Source: Alligator mississippiensis
Taxonomy: Eukaryota > Chordata > Crocodylia > Alligatoridae
Length of the DNA stretch: 64,000 nucleotides
NCBI RefSeq assembly: GCF_030867095.1
Contig: NC_081830.1
Location: forward strand, 34,517,832 to 34,581,831
Direction of reading: 5' to 3'
In this document: positions 23,538 to 34,904 of the stretch, in pieces
How the letters are laid out: each line of letters begins with the position of its first letter
How positions within the stretch are numbered: the stretch's first letter is position 1
Translations under genes and position numbers: made by a program
Notes under the pieces: model-generated
Told to the model about the DNA's origin: nothing
Database searches by the model: none
What the model saw: the letters and a program-made list of their open reading frames with translations, nothing else

Positions 23538-25448
23538 CATAGATTCATAGATTCATAGATGTTAGGGTCGGAAGGGACCTCAATAGATCATTGAGTCCGA
23601 CCCCCTGCATAAGCAGGAAAGAGTGCTGGGTCTAGATGACCCCAGCTAGATACTCATCTAACCTCCTCTTGAAGACCCCCAGGGTAGGGGAGAGCACCAC
23701 CTCCTTTGGGAGCCCGTTCCAGACCCTGGCCACTCTAACTGTGAAGAAGTTCTTCCTAATGTCCAGTCTAAATCTGCTCTCTGCTAGCTTGTGGCCATTA
23801 TTTCTTGTAACCCCCAGGGGCGCCTTGGTGAATAAATACTCACCAATTCCCTTCTGTGCCCCCGTGATGAACTTATAGGCAGCCACAAGGTCGCCTCTCA
23901 ACCTTCTCTTGCGGAGGCTGAAAAGGTCCAGTTTCTCTAGTCTCTCCTCGTAGGGCTTGGTCTGCAGGCCCTTAACCATACGAGTGGCCCTTCTCTGGAC
24001 CCTCTCCAGGTTATCCGCATCCTTCTTGAAGTGCGGTGCCCAGAATTGCATGCAGTACTCTAACTGCGGTCTGATCAGCGCCCGATAGAGGGGAAGCATC
24101 ACCTCCTTGGACCTATTTGTCATGCATCTGCTGATGCACGATAAAGTGCCATTGGCTTTTTTGATGGCTTCATCACACTGCCGGCTCATGTTCATCTTGG
24201 AGTCCACTAGGACTCCAAGATCCCTTTCCACTTCCATGCCACCCAGCAGGTCATTCCCTAGGCTGTAGGTGCGCTGGACATTTTTCCTCCCTAGGTGCAG
24301 CACTTCACATTTCTCCTTGTTGAACTGCATTCTGTTGTTTTCTGCCCACTTGTCCAACCTGTCCAGGTCTGCTTGCAGCTGTTTCCTGCCCTCCGGCGTG
24401 TCCACATCTCCCCATAACTTTGTGTCATCTGCAAACTTGGACAGAGTACATTTCACTCCCTCGTCCAAGTCACTGATGAAGACATTAAAGAGTATCGGTC
24501 CAAGGACCAAACCCTGTGGGACCCCACTGCCCACACCCTTCCAGGTCGAAACCGACCCATCCACCACGACTCTCTGGGTGCGACCCTCCAGCCAATTCGC
24601 CACCCACCGGACTGTGTGGTCATCCAAGTCACAGCCTCTTAACTTGTTCAGCAGTATGGGGTGGGATACCGTATCGAAGGCTTTCCTGAAGTCTAAGTAT
24701 ATGACATCCACCCCTCCTCCTGTGTCCAGGCGTTTCGTAACCTGGCCATAAAAAGAAACTAGATTGGTCAGGCACAATCTGCCTGCCACGAACCCGTGCT
24801 GGTTTCCCCTCAGCATAATTTGCCCTGCCGGGCTCTCACAAATGTGAGCCTTGATAATTTTTTCAAAGACTTTGCCAAGGATGGAGGTGAGACTGACTGG
24901 CCTATAGTTGCCTGGGTCCTCCTTCCTCCCCTTTTTGAAAATGGGGACCACGTTGGCCCTTTTCCAGTCCTCCGGGACTTGGCCCGTACGCCATGAGCTT
25001 TCAAATATTCCCGCCAGTGGCTCTGCAATGATGTCGGCCAGTGCCTTCAGCACCCTCGGTGGAGCTCATCCGGGCCTGCCGACTTAAAGACATCCGGTTC
25101 TTCCAAATGACTCTGCACCATCTCAGGGTCTAAGCATGGTAGTCTGGCGCCTTGCTGCTGCCTCTCTACAACCCCAGTGAGAGACTTGTTGTGCCCCTCA
25201 CTTAGGAACACTGAGGCAAAGAACTTGTTGAGGAGTTCAGCCTTGTCCCCCCTGTCTGTCACCAAATGTTTCTGCCCATTTAGCAGGGGTCCTATTCCTC
25301 CCTGGGCCTTCCTTTTACTCCCTATATATCTAAAAAACAATTTCTTGTTGTCTTTTACTTGGGTTGCCATCCTCAGCTCCATGGTAGCTTTGGCCCGTCT
25401 AACTGCCTCCCTACAAGCACGAGCAGAGGAGGTATATTCATCTTTGGT
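23538..25448 (-). mobile_element. CR1 LINE inserted in E2 (copy E3)
   Basis: The tail TTCATAGATTCATAGATTCA at 23538 is followed, on the minus strand, by a long open RT frame (25053-23632, 473 codons). It carries [42 protein letters not shown] and a canonical FADDTKLWG. Upstream (25435-25047) is the linker with AKATMELRMATQVKDNKK. The 5' end abuts E2's EPLWVRI block at about 25448. Its long open frame and close likeness to E1 suggest this is among the younger CR1 copies here. It lacks ORF1 and the endonuclease. Confidence 0.9.
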
Positions 25449-25567
25449 GATTCTTACCCAGAGTGGCTCATTTTGCCCCTCCTCTGACCCCATCCTAATC
25501 ATTGAGGACATGTATAGCTCTTTGATGTAGAGTGCTACACCCCTCTCTGCTTTTTTCCCTGCTCTGT

Positions 25568-26310
25568 CATAGTTTCATAGTTTCATAGCTGGTAGGGTTA
25601 GAAGGGACCTGAGCAGATCATCAAGTCCGACCCCCTGCCATGACAGGAAAGAGTACGGCAAGGTGTTCATCTAGCCTCCTCTTAAAGACCCCCAGGGTAG
25701 GAGCCAGCACCACTTCTCTTGGAAGTTGGTTCCAGATCCTAGCCACCCTGACAGTGAAGTCGCGCCTCCTGATGTCTAGTCTGAATTTACCTTCTGCCAG
25801 CTTGTGACCATTATTTCTAGTCACACCTGGTAGTGCTTGGGGGAACAGGGACTCCCGCAATGCCTGCTGGTCCCCTCTGACTAGTTTGTAAACGGCCACT
25901 AGATCCCCCCTCATCCTTCTGTTGTGGAGGCTGAACAGGTTCAGGTCCTGTAGCCTCTCCTTGTAGGGCCTGCCCTGCTGCCCCCCGATCATGTGGGTGG
26001 CCCTCCTCTGGACCCTCTCCATGTTGTCCACTCCCCTCCTGAAGTGTGGCGCCCAGAACTGGACACAGTACTCCAACTGCGGCCTGATCAGTGTTGCATA
26101 AAGGGGGATGATCACCTCCTTCAACCTGCTCATGATGCATCTATAGATGCATGACAAGGTGTGGTTGGCCTTCTTGACTGCATCCCCACATTGGCAGCCC
26201 ATGTTCATTTTGGCATCAATAATGACTCCAAGATCCAAGATTTCTGCCTCTGCACTGTGAGAAGGGAGTTCCCCAGCTTGTAGGTATGCTGCTGGTTCTT
26301 CTCCCCAAGG
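25568..26310 (-). mobile_element. CR1 LINE inserted in E2 (copy E4)
   Basis: The tail TTTCATAGTTTCATAG and GGTAGGGTTAGAAGGGACC mark a different CR1 subfamily. The minus-strand frame covers only the C-terminal third of ORF2: LGVIIDAKMNMG, IRPQLEYCVQFWAPHF, VQRRATHMI and FTVRVARIWNQLPREVV. It is 5'-truncated. At about 26310 it meets the E2 endonuclease block GYRLYRQDRA. Confidence 0.85.
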
Positions 26311-26437
26311 TGCTCTGTCTTGCCTGTACAGCCTGTAGCCCTCAATGTCCACTGCCCAGTCATGGGTAGAATCCCACCAAGTTTCCATGAGCCCCACTAG
26401 GTCTGGGTTTTTGCAATCTAGCAGGAGGGCAAGTTGA

Positions 26438-28078
26438 TAGATTAATAGATTCATAGATGTAGGGTCAGAAGGGACCTTGCAGATCTTCTAGTCCGACCCC
26501 TGCCCTGGGCAGGAGAGAAAACTGGGCTCAAATGACCCCAGCTAGGTAATCATCAAGCCTCCTCTTAAAGACCCCCAATGTAGGAGCCAGCACTACTTCC
26601 CTTGGAAGTTGATTCCAGATCCTAGCTGCCCTAACTGTGAAGTAGTGTTTTCTAATGTCTAGTCTGAACCTACTCTCTAACAGCTTATGTCCGTATGTCT
26701 TGTTACTCTGGGAGGCGCTCAGGGGATCAAGGTCTCTCCCATTCTCCACTGGTGCCCCCAAGTAAGTTTATAGATGGCCACCAGGTCCCCTCTCAGCCTT
26801 CTCTTGTAAAGGCTGAACAGGATAAGGTCCTGTAGCCTCTCCTCATAGGGTCTTCCCTGCTGTCCCCAGATCATTCGAGTGGCCCTCCTTTGGACCCTCT
26901 CAATGCTGTCCACATCACTCCTGAAGTGTGTCACCCAGAACTGGACGCAGTACTCCATCTGCAGCCTGACCAGTGTCGCATAGAGGGGGAGGATCACCTC
27001 CTTGGCCCTGCTTGAGATGCTTCTGTGGATGCACGACAAGGTGGGGTTAGCCCTACTGACCATGTCCTTGTGTTGGTGGCCCATGTTCATCTTGGAATCA
27101 ATGACTCCAAGATCTCTTTCTGCCACTGTGCTTTTGAGAAGAAAGTTCCCTAGCCTATAGGTATGCTGCTGGTTCTTGCTGCTCAAGTGCAGCACCCTGC
27201 ACTTGTCAGGATTGAATCCCATCCTATTCTCATTTGCCCACCTCTGTAACCTGTCCAGGTCCAGCTGTATCCTGTCCCTCCCTTCTAGTGTGCCCACCTC
27301 ACCCCAAATCTTGCTGTCATCTGTGAATTTAAACAAGCTGCTTTTCACCCCCTCGTCCAAGTCACTAATAAAGAAATTGAACAGTGCGGACCCAAGGACC
27401 TAGCCCTGGGGGACTCCACTGCTCACATCCCTCCAGGTCGAATATGACCCATCCACCACCACTCTCTGAGTGTGGCCCCTCAGGCAATTTGCTATCCATC
27501 TGACTGTGTAGGCATCAATGCCACAGTCACCTAGCTTTTTAATGAGAATGGGATGGACGACAGTGTCAAAGGCCATCCTGAAGTCCAGAAAGACTACATC
27601 CACTGCGACACTTGCATCCAATCATTTTGTGACCTGACCGTAGAAGGCAATCAGGTTGGTCTGACAGGACCTGCCCCTAATGAAACCATGCTGGTTGCCC
27701 CTGAGCATCATCCCCACTGCTGGCCCTTCACAGATGTGTTCCTTGATAATCTTATCAAAGAGCTTCCCCAGGATCAAAGTAAGACTAATGGGTCCTCCTT
27801 CCTCCCTTTTTTGAAGAACGGGACCACATTGGCCCTCTTCCAGTTATCCGGCACCTGGCCGGAGCACCACAAGTGCTCATAAAGCTGTGCTGGGGCCCTG
27901 CGATGACCCCTGCCAATTCCCTCAACACCTTGGGGTGGAGAGCATCTGGACCTGCTAATTTGAACACATCCAGCCCCTCCAGAAGTTCCCTAACTCCCTG
28001 ACCCTAGGCCTGGCGGAGTCTCTCCTGAGTCCATCCCAAATCTTGGTGGAGGAGTCCCGGCCCCTGCACAAAAAAAGC
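26438..28078 (-). mobile_element. CR1 LINE inserted in E2 (copy E5)
   Basis: The tail AATAGATTCATAGATG is followed on the minus strand by RT pieces: LAGPDALHPKVLREL near 27960, FLDFRMAFDTV and SGVPQG (27621-27400), FTDDSKIWGEVG and the C-terminal region (27360-26719, 26761-26528). The catalytic block reads FTDD where CR1 usually has FADD. The frame is broken several times, so it is older than E3. The 5' end meets E2's NKQEEL block at about 28078. Confidence 0.85.
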
Positions 28079-30574
28079 AGCAGTTCCTCCTGCTTATTCC
28101 CCATGCTTTGAGCATTTGTGTAGAGGAACGTGAGGCCTCCTGTAGGTGCAAGTGTCACCCCCTTGTTCCTAAGCCTGCCCTGGCCCCTGTCACTTACCTG
28201 GGTACTACCTGTGCACGTCACCTGGCTTGATGGTGAAGTGTCCTCATGTTCCTTTGCATCCCCATCCCCCAGAAAACCTACTTTAAAGCTCAGCCAGCCT
28301 GGAACAAAAAACATGCTTCCCTTTCAGGGAGAGATGAAGCCCATCCCGCCCGAGCATGTCCTCTGTGTGGAAATGTGGGTCATGGTCCAAGAACCCAAGG
28401 CCCACCTGGAAACACCAGCTCCAAAGCTGCCGGTTGACTTCACCGATGCATGCCTCATGGCGCTGCCCATGTCTGCTCACTGGAAGAATAGAAGAGAAAA
28501 CTACCTGTTCCCCTGTCCCCTTGAGCTTGGCTCCTTGAGCCTTGTAATTTCTCATGATGCAGTCCGGGCTGCCCCTAGCTGCATCGTGCATTCCCACATA
28601 GATGAGGACCATGGGATATTGATCAGAGGGTTGAATGACGCCTGGGATCATCTCTGTGATTTCCCTCCTTCTCTTTATCCTGGGTGGCATCAGAGTCCTC
28701 CCTCAGGGTTTGAGCCTGGATGGTGCTACTGACCATGAAGTGGGGCTACATGGACTCATTCCTAGCAAGGAGGTGCGAGAGCTCCTCTGAGTAGGTGCTC
28801 ATCACCCTGGAGGTGCTGGAGATATTACTGGAATCTTGGGCCCTCTTATACTAGAACTTCAGGATCTTCATCTTTGAGTGGCTATGCTGCCTGAGCTAAT
28901 CTCTTGGCAGCAATATGCACAGAAATGACCTGGGTCTGGTCACTCATTCTAAGTACCTAATTGCTTGATCTGCAACCCAGATGGTGAGCAGCTCCATTAC
29001 CATCTCCCTACTCCAGCTGTTGGCATGGCTAGAGGATTTCCTGGAATCAGATACGGTAGAACCTATGATTGTTGTCTGATCTCATATACCAAATGGAATC
29101 CAAATGGATATGTGAACCTCTGCTGCTACTGGCTTCAACTGTCACTGAGGAGCATGGCGCAAAAAGGCTAGCACACTTTCATGCTTGGAAATAAGGAGAT
29201 TGGTGAGGTTGCATATTAACTATAACCCTGAGAGAGCAGAGCTTGGACTGAGGCACATGGGATGGCCACTTGGAGCCATGGTAGGGAAGTGTAGGACCTT
29301 GTCAAGGGCTGTGGTAGCATAACAAGTGTACACAGGTAATTTGGGAAGTACTGCTACAACATAATATCTGGTTCTTCCTGATATATTTTGGCTGGATTTT
29401 TAATGGTTTCAGAAGCATTAATGTCTGTCTGCATGTAGTTCATGCTTATAAAAAGTGTTTATATTTCTCTGAAAGCAATACAAATGTTATATTTGTGTGT
29501 TGCATATTAAGCAGCAAATACAAAGTTCAGTGATTCAGCATGCAGAGGTGCCCTGGAGAAGCCACTTAGTTATCCCAAACTTGTGGCTTGGTAATTAGAA
29601 AACTGCAGAAAATCAAGAGGTCAGAAATCCCTTTCTCACCTTTCTCCCTAGGTGAGAAATCCTTAAAATGAGGTTTTCTGCTTTCTGAGCAAAATAATTG
29701 CTAATTATGTCCTAGTCCACTGAGCATTAATTACAATGTGACACCCAAGCATTAAAAATAGTCCTAATATTTTCCAGTGAATTAGAAGCCCAAAATTACC
29801 TCTGTTATAATTGCACCTAGTTGAAGTCCATCAGGGATAGATCCATTCTGAGATGTTTATACCAGATTGATGGACCATGTTCTGATCACTAGGAACCCTT
29901 AATTCAATGTTATGTGGAGGGAAGACTCAGATACTCAGGGTTGTGTCAAACCATCACTGCACGCACCATGGGAGCACACTAGTTGAGCCTTGAGATTCTA
30001 TAGCCCTTACTTGTTTTTGAAAATCATCCATCCAAACCTGCAAGTTTGGAGTAGAAGGGCATTACAACCCATGGGACAGAACTACATGCTCTTTTTTGGT
30101 TATTATTTCTCTTGAGGTTTTCCAAAGAAATTAAAGCTTTATCTTTGTAGCCAATTACTTTAAACACCATCAGTCTCAGAGACTGAAGAACAGGTTGTCC
30201 TTCCAGAGGCAAGAGAGAAAACATCTTCTAGCCACTTGTGCCAGGCCACGGTACAAGCAGAATTATGAAGTTATCATTAGTAGTGTTGGGAATTAATGCT
30301 AATTTACTAACTGAATATATGGACATATTTTCCAATGTTTTCTCATTAGCTTAACTACCCAGTGCTGGATTTACAAAGGTATTCATGGGGGGAAAAGTGT
30401 GTTTATATTAATGGGATTCACTGTTTGGGTTGGGTTTTTTTTAGCAATTTATGCACCACAATCCCTTTGATCTGCCACAGGAGGTAAGTGCCTAAAGTTC
30501 CTAAGGCAGACAAGGTTCCTTGGGTGAATTTGATATCTTTTATTAGACCAACCCAAATAGTTGGACAAAAGTTA

Positions 30575-30615
30575 TTAAGCAAGCTTTTGGGTTCAAAAAC
30601 CCTTCGTCAGGCTAA
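30575..30615 (-). ncRNA. Hammerhead-ribozyme-like motif in the PLE 3' region
   Basis: Reading the minus strand, CTGACGA (30610-30604) is followed by a small stem GGGTT...AACCC (30602-30589), then AAAAGCTTGC. This is the layout of a hammerhead core (CUGANGA, stem II, GAAA, short stem III), with the GAAA reading AAAA. PLEs are known to carry hammerhead motifs near their ends. Pairing of stem I is not evident by eye, so this copy is probably inactive. Confidence 0.45.
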
Positions 30616-30690
30616 GGAAGCTTCAGCAGTTGGTGTGTGCTCTTCCTGGATGGAATGAAAAGGAAAGAAGCCAGGGGCTGGGCTGGGGAG

Positions 30691-31386
30691 TCAGTTGCCA
30701 GGCAGATTATAATGTATCAAAAATCCAATGTCTATATTTAGTCCATGATCTCTGGTATCCAGGAGGTTGATGAAATGGAGCTCATAGGCTTGTCTCTGGG
30801 AAGTATTGTGTAAGTTTCCCTTGAGGATCAGGACTGAGAGATTGGAGAGACAGTGGCCCACCTGTGAGAAATGTGCCCCCACCGGTAATTGGGTATTTCT
30901 GTCTTTAATAGATTTCCAGTGTGCATTCATTCTGGTGTGCAGTTGTTGTTTGGTCTCTCCTACATATTTTCCATCAGGGCATTTGGTGCATTGGATGAGG
31001 TATATTACTTTTTTGGAGGTGCAGCTGTAAGATCCTGGGATGCTGATGGCTCTGTTGTGGGGTGTAGTAATAGTGGGGGTGGTGGAGATGTGTTGACATG
31101 TTTTGCATTTCTTGTCCTGGCACGGTCTGGATCCTTTTGGTGTGTTCTGGGCTTGAGGAAGTTTGCTTCTGGTGATGAGGTTGGCGAGGTTTGGTGCTTG
31201 TTTAAAGGCTAGGATGGGTGGCTCTGGGAAGATCTTTTTACAAATAGGGTCTCTGTCTAGTATGGGTTGCAATTTTTTGAGGATTTTCTGTACAGGTTCA
31301 AGGGAGGGGTGATACATCATAACCAGCGGTGTGCGATTTGTGGGGGGGTTTCTTCTGTATTGTAGAAGTTCTTCATGTGGTTTCAA
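30691..31386 (-). pseudogene. PLE C-terminal part with GIY-YIG endonuclease
   Basis: A 231-codon open stretch of the PLE coding region. After a Cys-rich block (PCQDKKCKTCQH) it has VIYLIQCTKC and KYVGETKQQLHTRMNAHW. These are the GIY and YIG strands and the catalytic Arg helix of the endonuclease that nicks target DNA to prime reverse transcription. It ends with an LDTRDHGLN-like block typical of PLE C-termini. It is part of the element at 30506-33277 and not a host gene. Confidence 0.9.
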
Positions 31387-31459
31387 ATGTGCGATCTACC
31401 TCTCTGGAGGAGTGTCCTTGCTGGGTGAAAGCCTTTTTAAGATTGGTGAGGTGGCAATC

Positions 31460-33108
31460 CTAGGTGTTCTCTTCAGTGCAAATTTGGTAGTATCTGAGGG
31501 CTTGGCTGTATATCACAGCTTTTTTGGTGTGTTTAGGGTGATTGCTGGTTCTGTGAAGATATGTATGTTGCTCTGTGGGTTTCTTGTATACTGTGGTCTG
31601 TATTTTACCCTTCTGGATACTGATCATTGTGTCTAAAAAGGAGATGTTGGTGCTGGAGTATTCTAGAGAAAGTTGGATGGAGGGATGGTGACTGTTGAAT
31701 TTCTGATGGAACTCAATCAGAGATTGCAGGTTCTCAGTCCAAATGATGATGTCATCGATGTATCTTAAGTATAGCAAGGGTTTGATGGTGCAGTTCTTGC
31801 GGAAGTCTTCTTCCAGGTGGCTCATAAAAAGGTTGGCATACTGTGGGACCATTTTAGTGCCCATAGCTGTTCCCATCATCTGGAGGAAGTGTTCATTATT
31901 AAAAGTGAAATTGTTGTGTGTGAGGATGAAGTGTATAAGGTCAATAATATCTTTGGGTCTGTATTCTGAGTTGTAATCTTGTTCCTCTAGATATGTAAGG
32001 CAGGCTTGGATGCCATCCTGGTGTGGGATGTTGGTATATAGGCTGGTAACATCCATGGTGGCTAGGAGTGTGTTGCTGGGAAGGTGGTCTATGTTTTGAA
32101 GTTTCCGTAGAAAGCCTGTAGTGTCTTGGACAAAACTTGCTCTGTGGGTGACAAGAGGTTTTAGGATTGCTTCAACGAAACTTAATATTTCCTCAGTTAG
32201 GGTCCCATGGTTGGATATGATAGGTCTGCCAGGGTTCCCTTGTTTGTGGATTTTAGGGAGCATGTAAAAAGTCCCCGGGTTAGGTAGCGGGGGGGATCAA
32301 GGTCTGTAGTTTTTCTTGTAGTCTTGATGGAAATGATGTGATGGTATTGTTGAGTTTTTTTGGTGAAAAGGGGAGTAGGATCTTCTTGTAGTTCTTTGTA
32401 GTAGGTGGTGTCAGAGAGTTGTCTGTTGGCTTCCTTTATGTAATCCTCACGGTTTAGGATGACTATGGCTCCTCCTTTATCTGCTGGTTTTATTACTATT
32501 TGGTGGTTGGATCTTAGAGATTCTATTGCCTTTTTCTCTGGTAGAGAGAGGTTGTTGTGGTGGCGTGTGTTGTTGATTATTTCATTGTTCATTCTTTCCC
32601 TGAAGCAGTCAATGTAGCGGTCAAGGTTAGGGTTTTGTCCACTGTGAGGTGTCCAATCTGATGTTTTTTGGGGCTTTTTGGCATTGATCCTTTCCTGAAT
32701 GTTGTCAGAGGATGAGTTGTTGTTAGGAGTGGGTTCAGTTTGGTTGTGGAAATATTCTTTGAAGCGCAGGCGTCGAAAGAATTCTTCTAGTTCTCCACAT
32801 TGAAGTATTTTATTAGGGTATTTTTCTGGACAGAAATTTAGGCCTTTAGAAAGGACAGATTTTTCAGTTTTGGTAAGCATGTGTGTGGAGAGATTGATAA
32901 TATTTGTGGGTTGGTTGCTGCTTTCAGTTTCATTGAGTCTGAGGTTGGAATGTTGTAAGGTGTTGGTGTTGTTCCTCTGATGGTTGTTTTGTGGCTGGGG
33001 AGCTTGTTCTTGGAGTAATTTGTTCCATTTCTTCTTTTTATGTAGGATGAATGCTGTAGAAAGTTTTTCGTAGTCTCTTTGTATCCACTGTATATTGTCA
33101 GGGAACAT
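31460..33108 (-). pseudogene. PLE N-terminal and reverse transcriptase part
   Basis: Two overlapping open stretches on the minus strand cover the N-terminal region and the RT. The first has LTKTEKSVLSKGLNFCP and DKGGAIVILNREDYIKEA; the second has KIHKQGNPGRPIIS, the A-motif DVTSLYTNIP, GTAMGTKMVPQYANLFM and YIDDIIIW. The order is that of the PLE RT, which is related to telomerase. The coding region is not continuous and is treated as a broken mobile-element gene. Confidence 0.9.
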
Positions 33109-34261
33109 GCATGGATTTCTGTCTTTTAAGTTGTTGTAGTATATGGTGATTTCCTTCCTGAGTTGGACTCTTTTGGAGTAGAGTAGGTGAAGTAGATGAT
33201 TTCTAATTTTCTCTGAAGTTCTTCTGCATAGCTGTGAAGCATATTTGGAGTTGTGTGTAGTAGTCAGGGTAGTAAACTTCCTAAGTGATTTTAGCGCGTC
33301 TTTCTTATTGTCAACATATCTGCTTTAACCTGTATGTGATGGATTAGTGTGTACAACTTGTTAAAGGAGCTAGCACAAAAAAGCCTTGTATCCTGTTCTT
33401 AAATACCTAATCAGAGACTCCAAGACTTAAGGGATCTATGTATAAAAGACCAAGAATCTATGTATAAAAAATGGGTTGGGTCAAATAAAAGGCTACTAAT
33501 GCAGAATGAAATCCCGTGTTTGTACATTTGTGCTTGTTCCTGTAGGGGACTATTAAGTTAACAAAAATGAACGGATGATCCCTAATCATTTCAGATCCAT
33601 CATCAGTTCACTTTAACTGGGAAATATCTCAAGTTGGCTAACTGCATCAAAATCAGTGTTAGCCAAGCCAGAAGGGTACACAGAGATTTTACCCATTTCT
33701 TTTTTAGGGTAATGTCCCATTCACTTGGCTGATGTAAGGGATGAGCAAGCATAGGATTCTTGGGTTTTCCATGTATAAGGTAGGGCAGGGTGTTGCTTTA
33801 GAAGTTAACTAGTTCAGAGATGTAGGGGGTTTTGTAGGCAATGGCCAACTTTGTCAGATGTTCAGGGTTTTCTATGGGCACATATGAGATTCCAATATAT
33901 TAACTGGTGACTGCCAGAACACTGCTGCAGTGCATGAGTTCCTAAAGTAACGTAATTGATTTAAAAAAACGAATGAGAGAAAATAAATTTGGATTTATCT
34001 TTTTTCCCTCAGCCTTAAATATATGTATAATCAAACTATCTGTCTAACTGGCTAGTAAGGATACTTGCTACCTTGTGAATGTTGCATCCATCAGTACTCA
34101 AGGTCATATCTAAGTAGCAATTAATAAAAAGAAAAGTATTAGAAGGAAGTAACAGATTAATAATTAATACATTTTAAGTGTGTCAGATTTTGTTACCTTT
34201 TTTAAAAAAATACTTTGGAAATGTAGATATAGGAGTCTTACTATCTCCCATAACATAAATA

Positions 34262-34352
34262 CCCTGATGATCTGATAAGGAATGCACTGCATTCAAAAGC
34301 TTGTCTAACTGTACTCCAACCATGTAGTTGGTCCAATAAAAGATCTTACCCT
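34262..34352 (+). mobile_element. Older Penelope-like tail remnant (unit B copy)
   Basis: CTGATGA (34264-34270), then AAAAGCTTGTCTAAC and GTAGTTGGTCCAATAAAAG repeat, in opposite orientation, the end of the PLE at 30506-33277. The same spot in unit A (9825-9910) has a decayed version, so this insertion predates the duplication. Only the tail is left. Confidence 0.6.
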
Positions 34353-34424
34353 AAAAAATATTGCCTCTTACATAATTCCTGGGTCATCACTACTATAACA
34401 TCACCCACATCTTGAATACCATGC

Positions 34425-34896
34425 GCACAGTTCTGGCCCTCACATCTGAGAAAAGGTGCAGAGAAGGGCAACCAAAATGATCAGGGGCTTGGAGCAGTTG
34501 CTGTACCAGGAAGGACTAAAAATGCTAGGACTCTTCAGTCTGGAAAGGAGAAGGTGGAGGGGTGATATGATAGAGGTCTATAAAAGCATGAAGAACATTG
34601 ACCAAGTGAACAGGGAACTGATGCTCACCAAGGCCCAGAATACTAGAACCAAAGGGCACTTTCCAAAATTAGTAGCTGACAGGTTTAAATTGAAAAAGAG
34701 AAAATATTTTCTTATACAACATGTAGTTAACCTATAGAATTCATTGACAAGGGGGTGGTCATAAAGGGATAAATTTGCGGATGATAAATATATTAATGGC
34801 TACTAGAGTGTCTGGAGATGTTTCTTCTGACATCTCTAACCCAATAAATGGTGGATGCCAGGGAGGGTATTGGGTATGGGATCGATCACTCTAAAG
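34425..34896 (+). mobile_element. L3/CR1-like LINE fragment
   Basis: GCGCACAGTTCTGG opens a region whose frame (34456-34737) reads MQRRATKMIRGLEQLL, GLFSLERRRWRGDMIEVYK, and so on. This is the C-terminal part of an L3/CR1-like ORF2 and differs clearly from the younger CR1 copies. Its 3' end probably continues at 36003-36090, split by the foldback element. In unit A most of it is missing. Confidence 0.8.
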
Positions 34897-34904
34897 GTAC
34901 CTGA

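Larger units (their letters stand above)
21843..28675 (-). mobile_element. CR1 LINE host copy (E2), split by three other CR1s
   Basis: On the minus strand, pieces at 28675-28079, 26437-26311, 25567-25449 and 23537-21843 read as one CR1. In order they give the ORF1 esterase C-terminus (VGMHDAARGS, LGRDGLHLS), then the start of ORF2 (LYTNAQSMGNKQEEL), ALLLDCKNPDLVGLMETWWD, GYRLYRQDRA, RGVALYIKEL with EPLWVRI, and ETDLIVGVYYRP. These are successive blocks of the CR1 endonuclease. The RT part is open from 23260 to 21923 with [12 protein letters not shown]. Between SDHHLLEF (endonuclease end) and SVLGKIF (RT) the linker is missing, an internal deletion near 23160. The tail is TTTCATAGTGCTTAGGGTCGG. 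The element is 5'-truncated within ORF1. Confidence 0.8.
30506..33277 (-). mobile_element. Penelope-like retroelement (PLE), 2772 bp
   Basis: On the minus strand this encodes the PLE protein order: an N-terminal region with IVIKPADKGGAIVILNREDY (about 32500), RT blocks LPKIHKQGNPGRPIIS, TMDVTSLYTNIPH and the catalytic YIDDI (near 31745), then a C-terminal GIY-YIG endonuclease. The element is flanked by the 8-bp duplication TTCCTAAG (30498-30505 and 33278-33285). Unit A has the unoccupied site near 8735-8745, so this copy arrived after the A/B duplication. It looks close to full length but its reading frame is broken in a few places. PLEs are distinct from LINEs and LTR elements and are patchily distributed in vertebrates. 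Confidence 0.92.

Noticed and set aside
23632-25053. Long RT frame as a possible retron, group II intron or host RT gene
   Set aside because: The motifs ([33 protein letters not shown]) and the attached 3' tail are those of CR1 LINEs.
28130-28732. 200-codon plus-strand open frame
   Set aside because: It is the antisense of CR1 ORF1, whose minus-strand frame carries the esterase block GRDGLHLS.
30691-31386. GIY-YIG domain as a homing or repair endonuclease gene
   Set aside because: It lies directly downstream of a Penelope-type RT on the same strand and inside the target-site duplications of that element.
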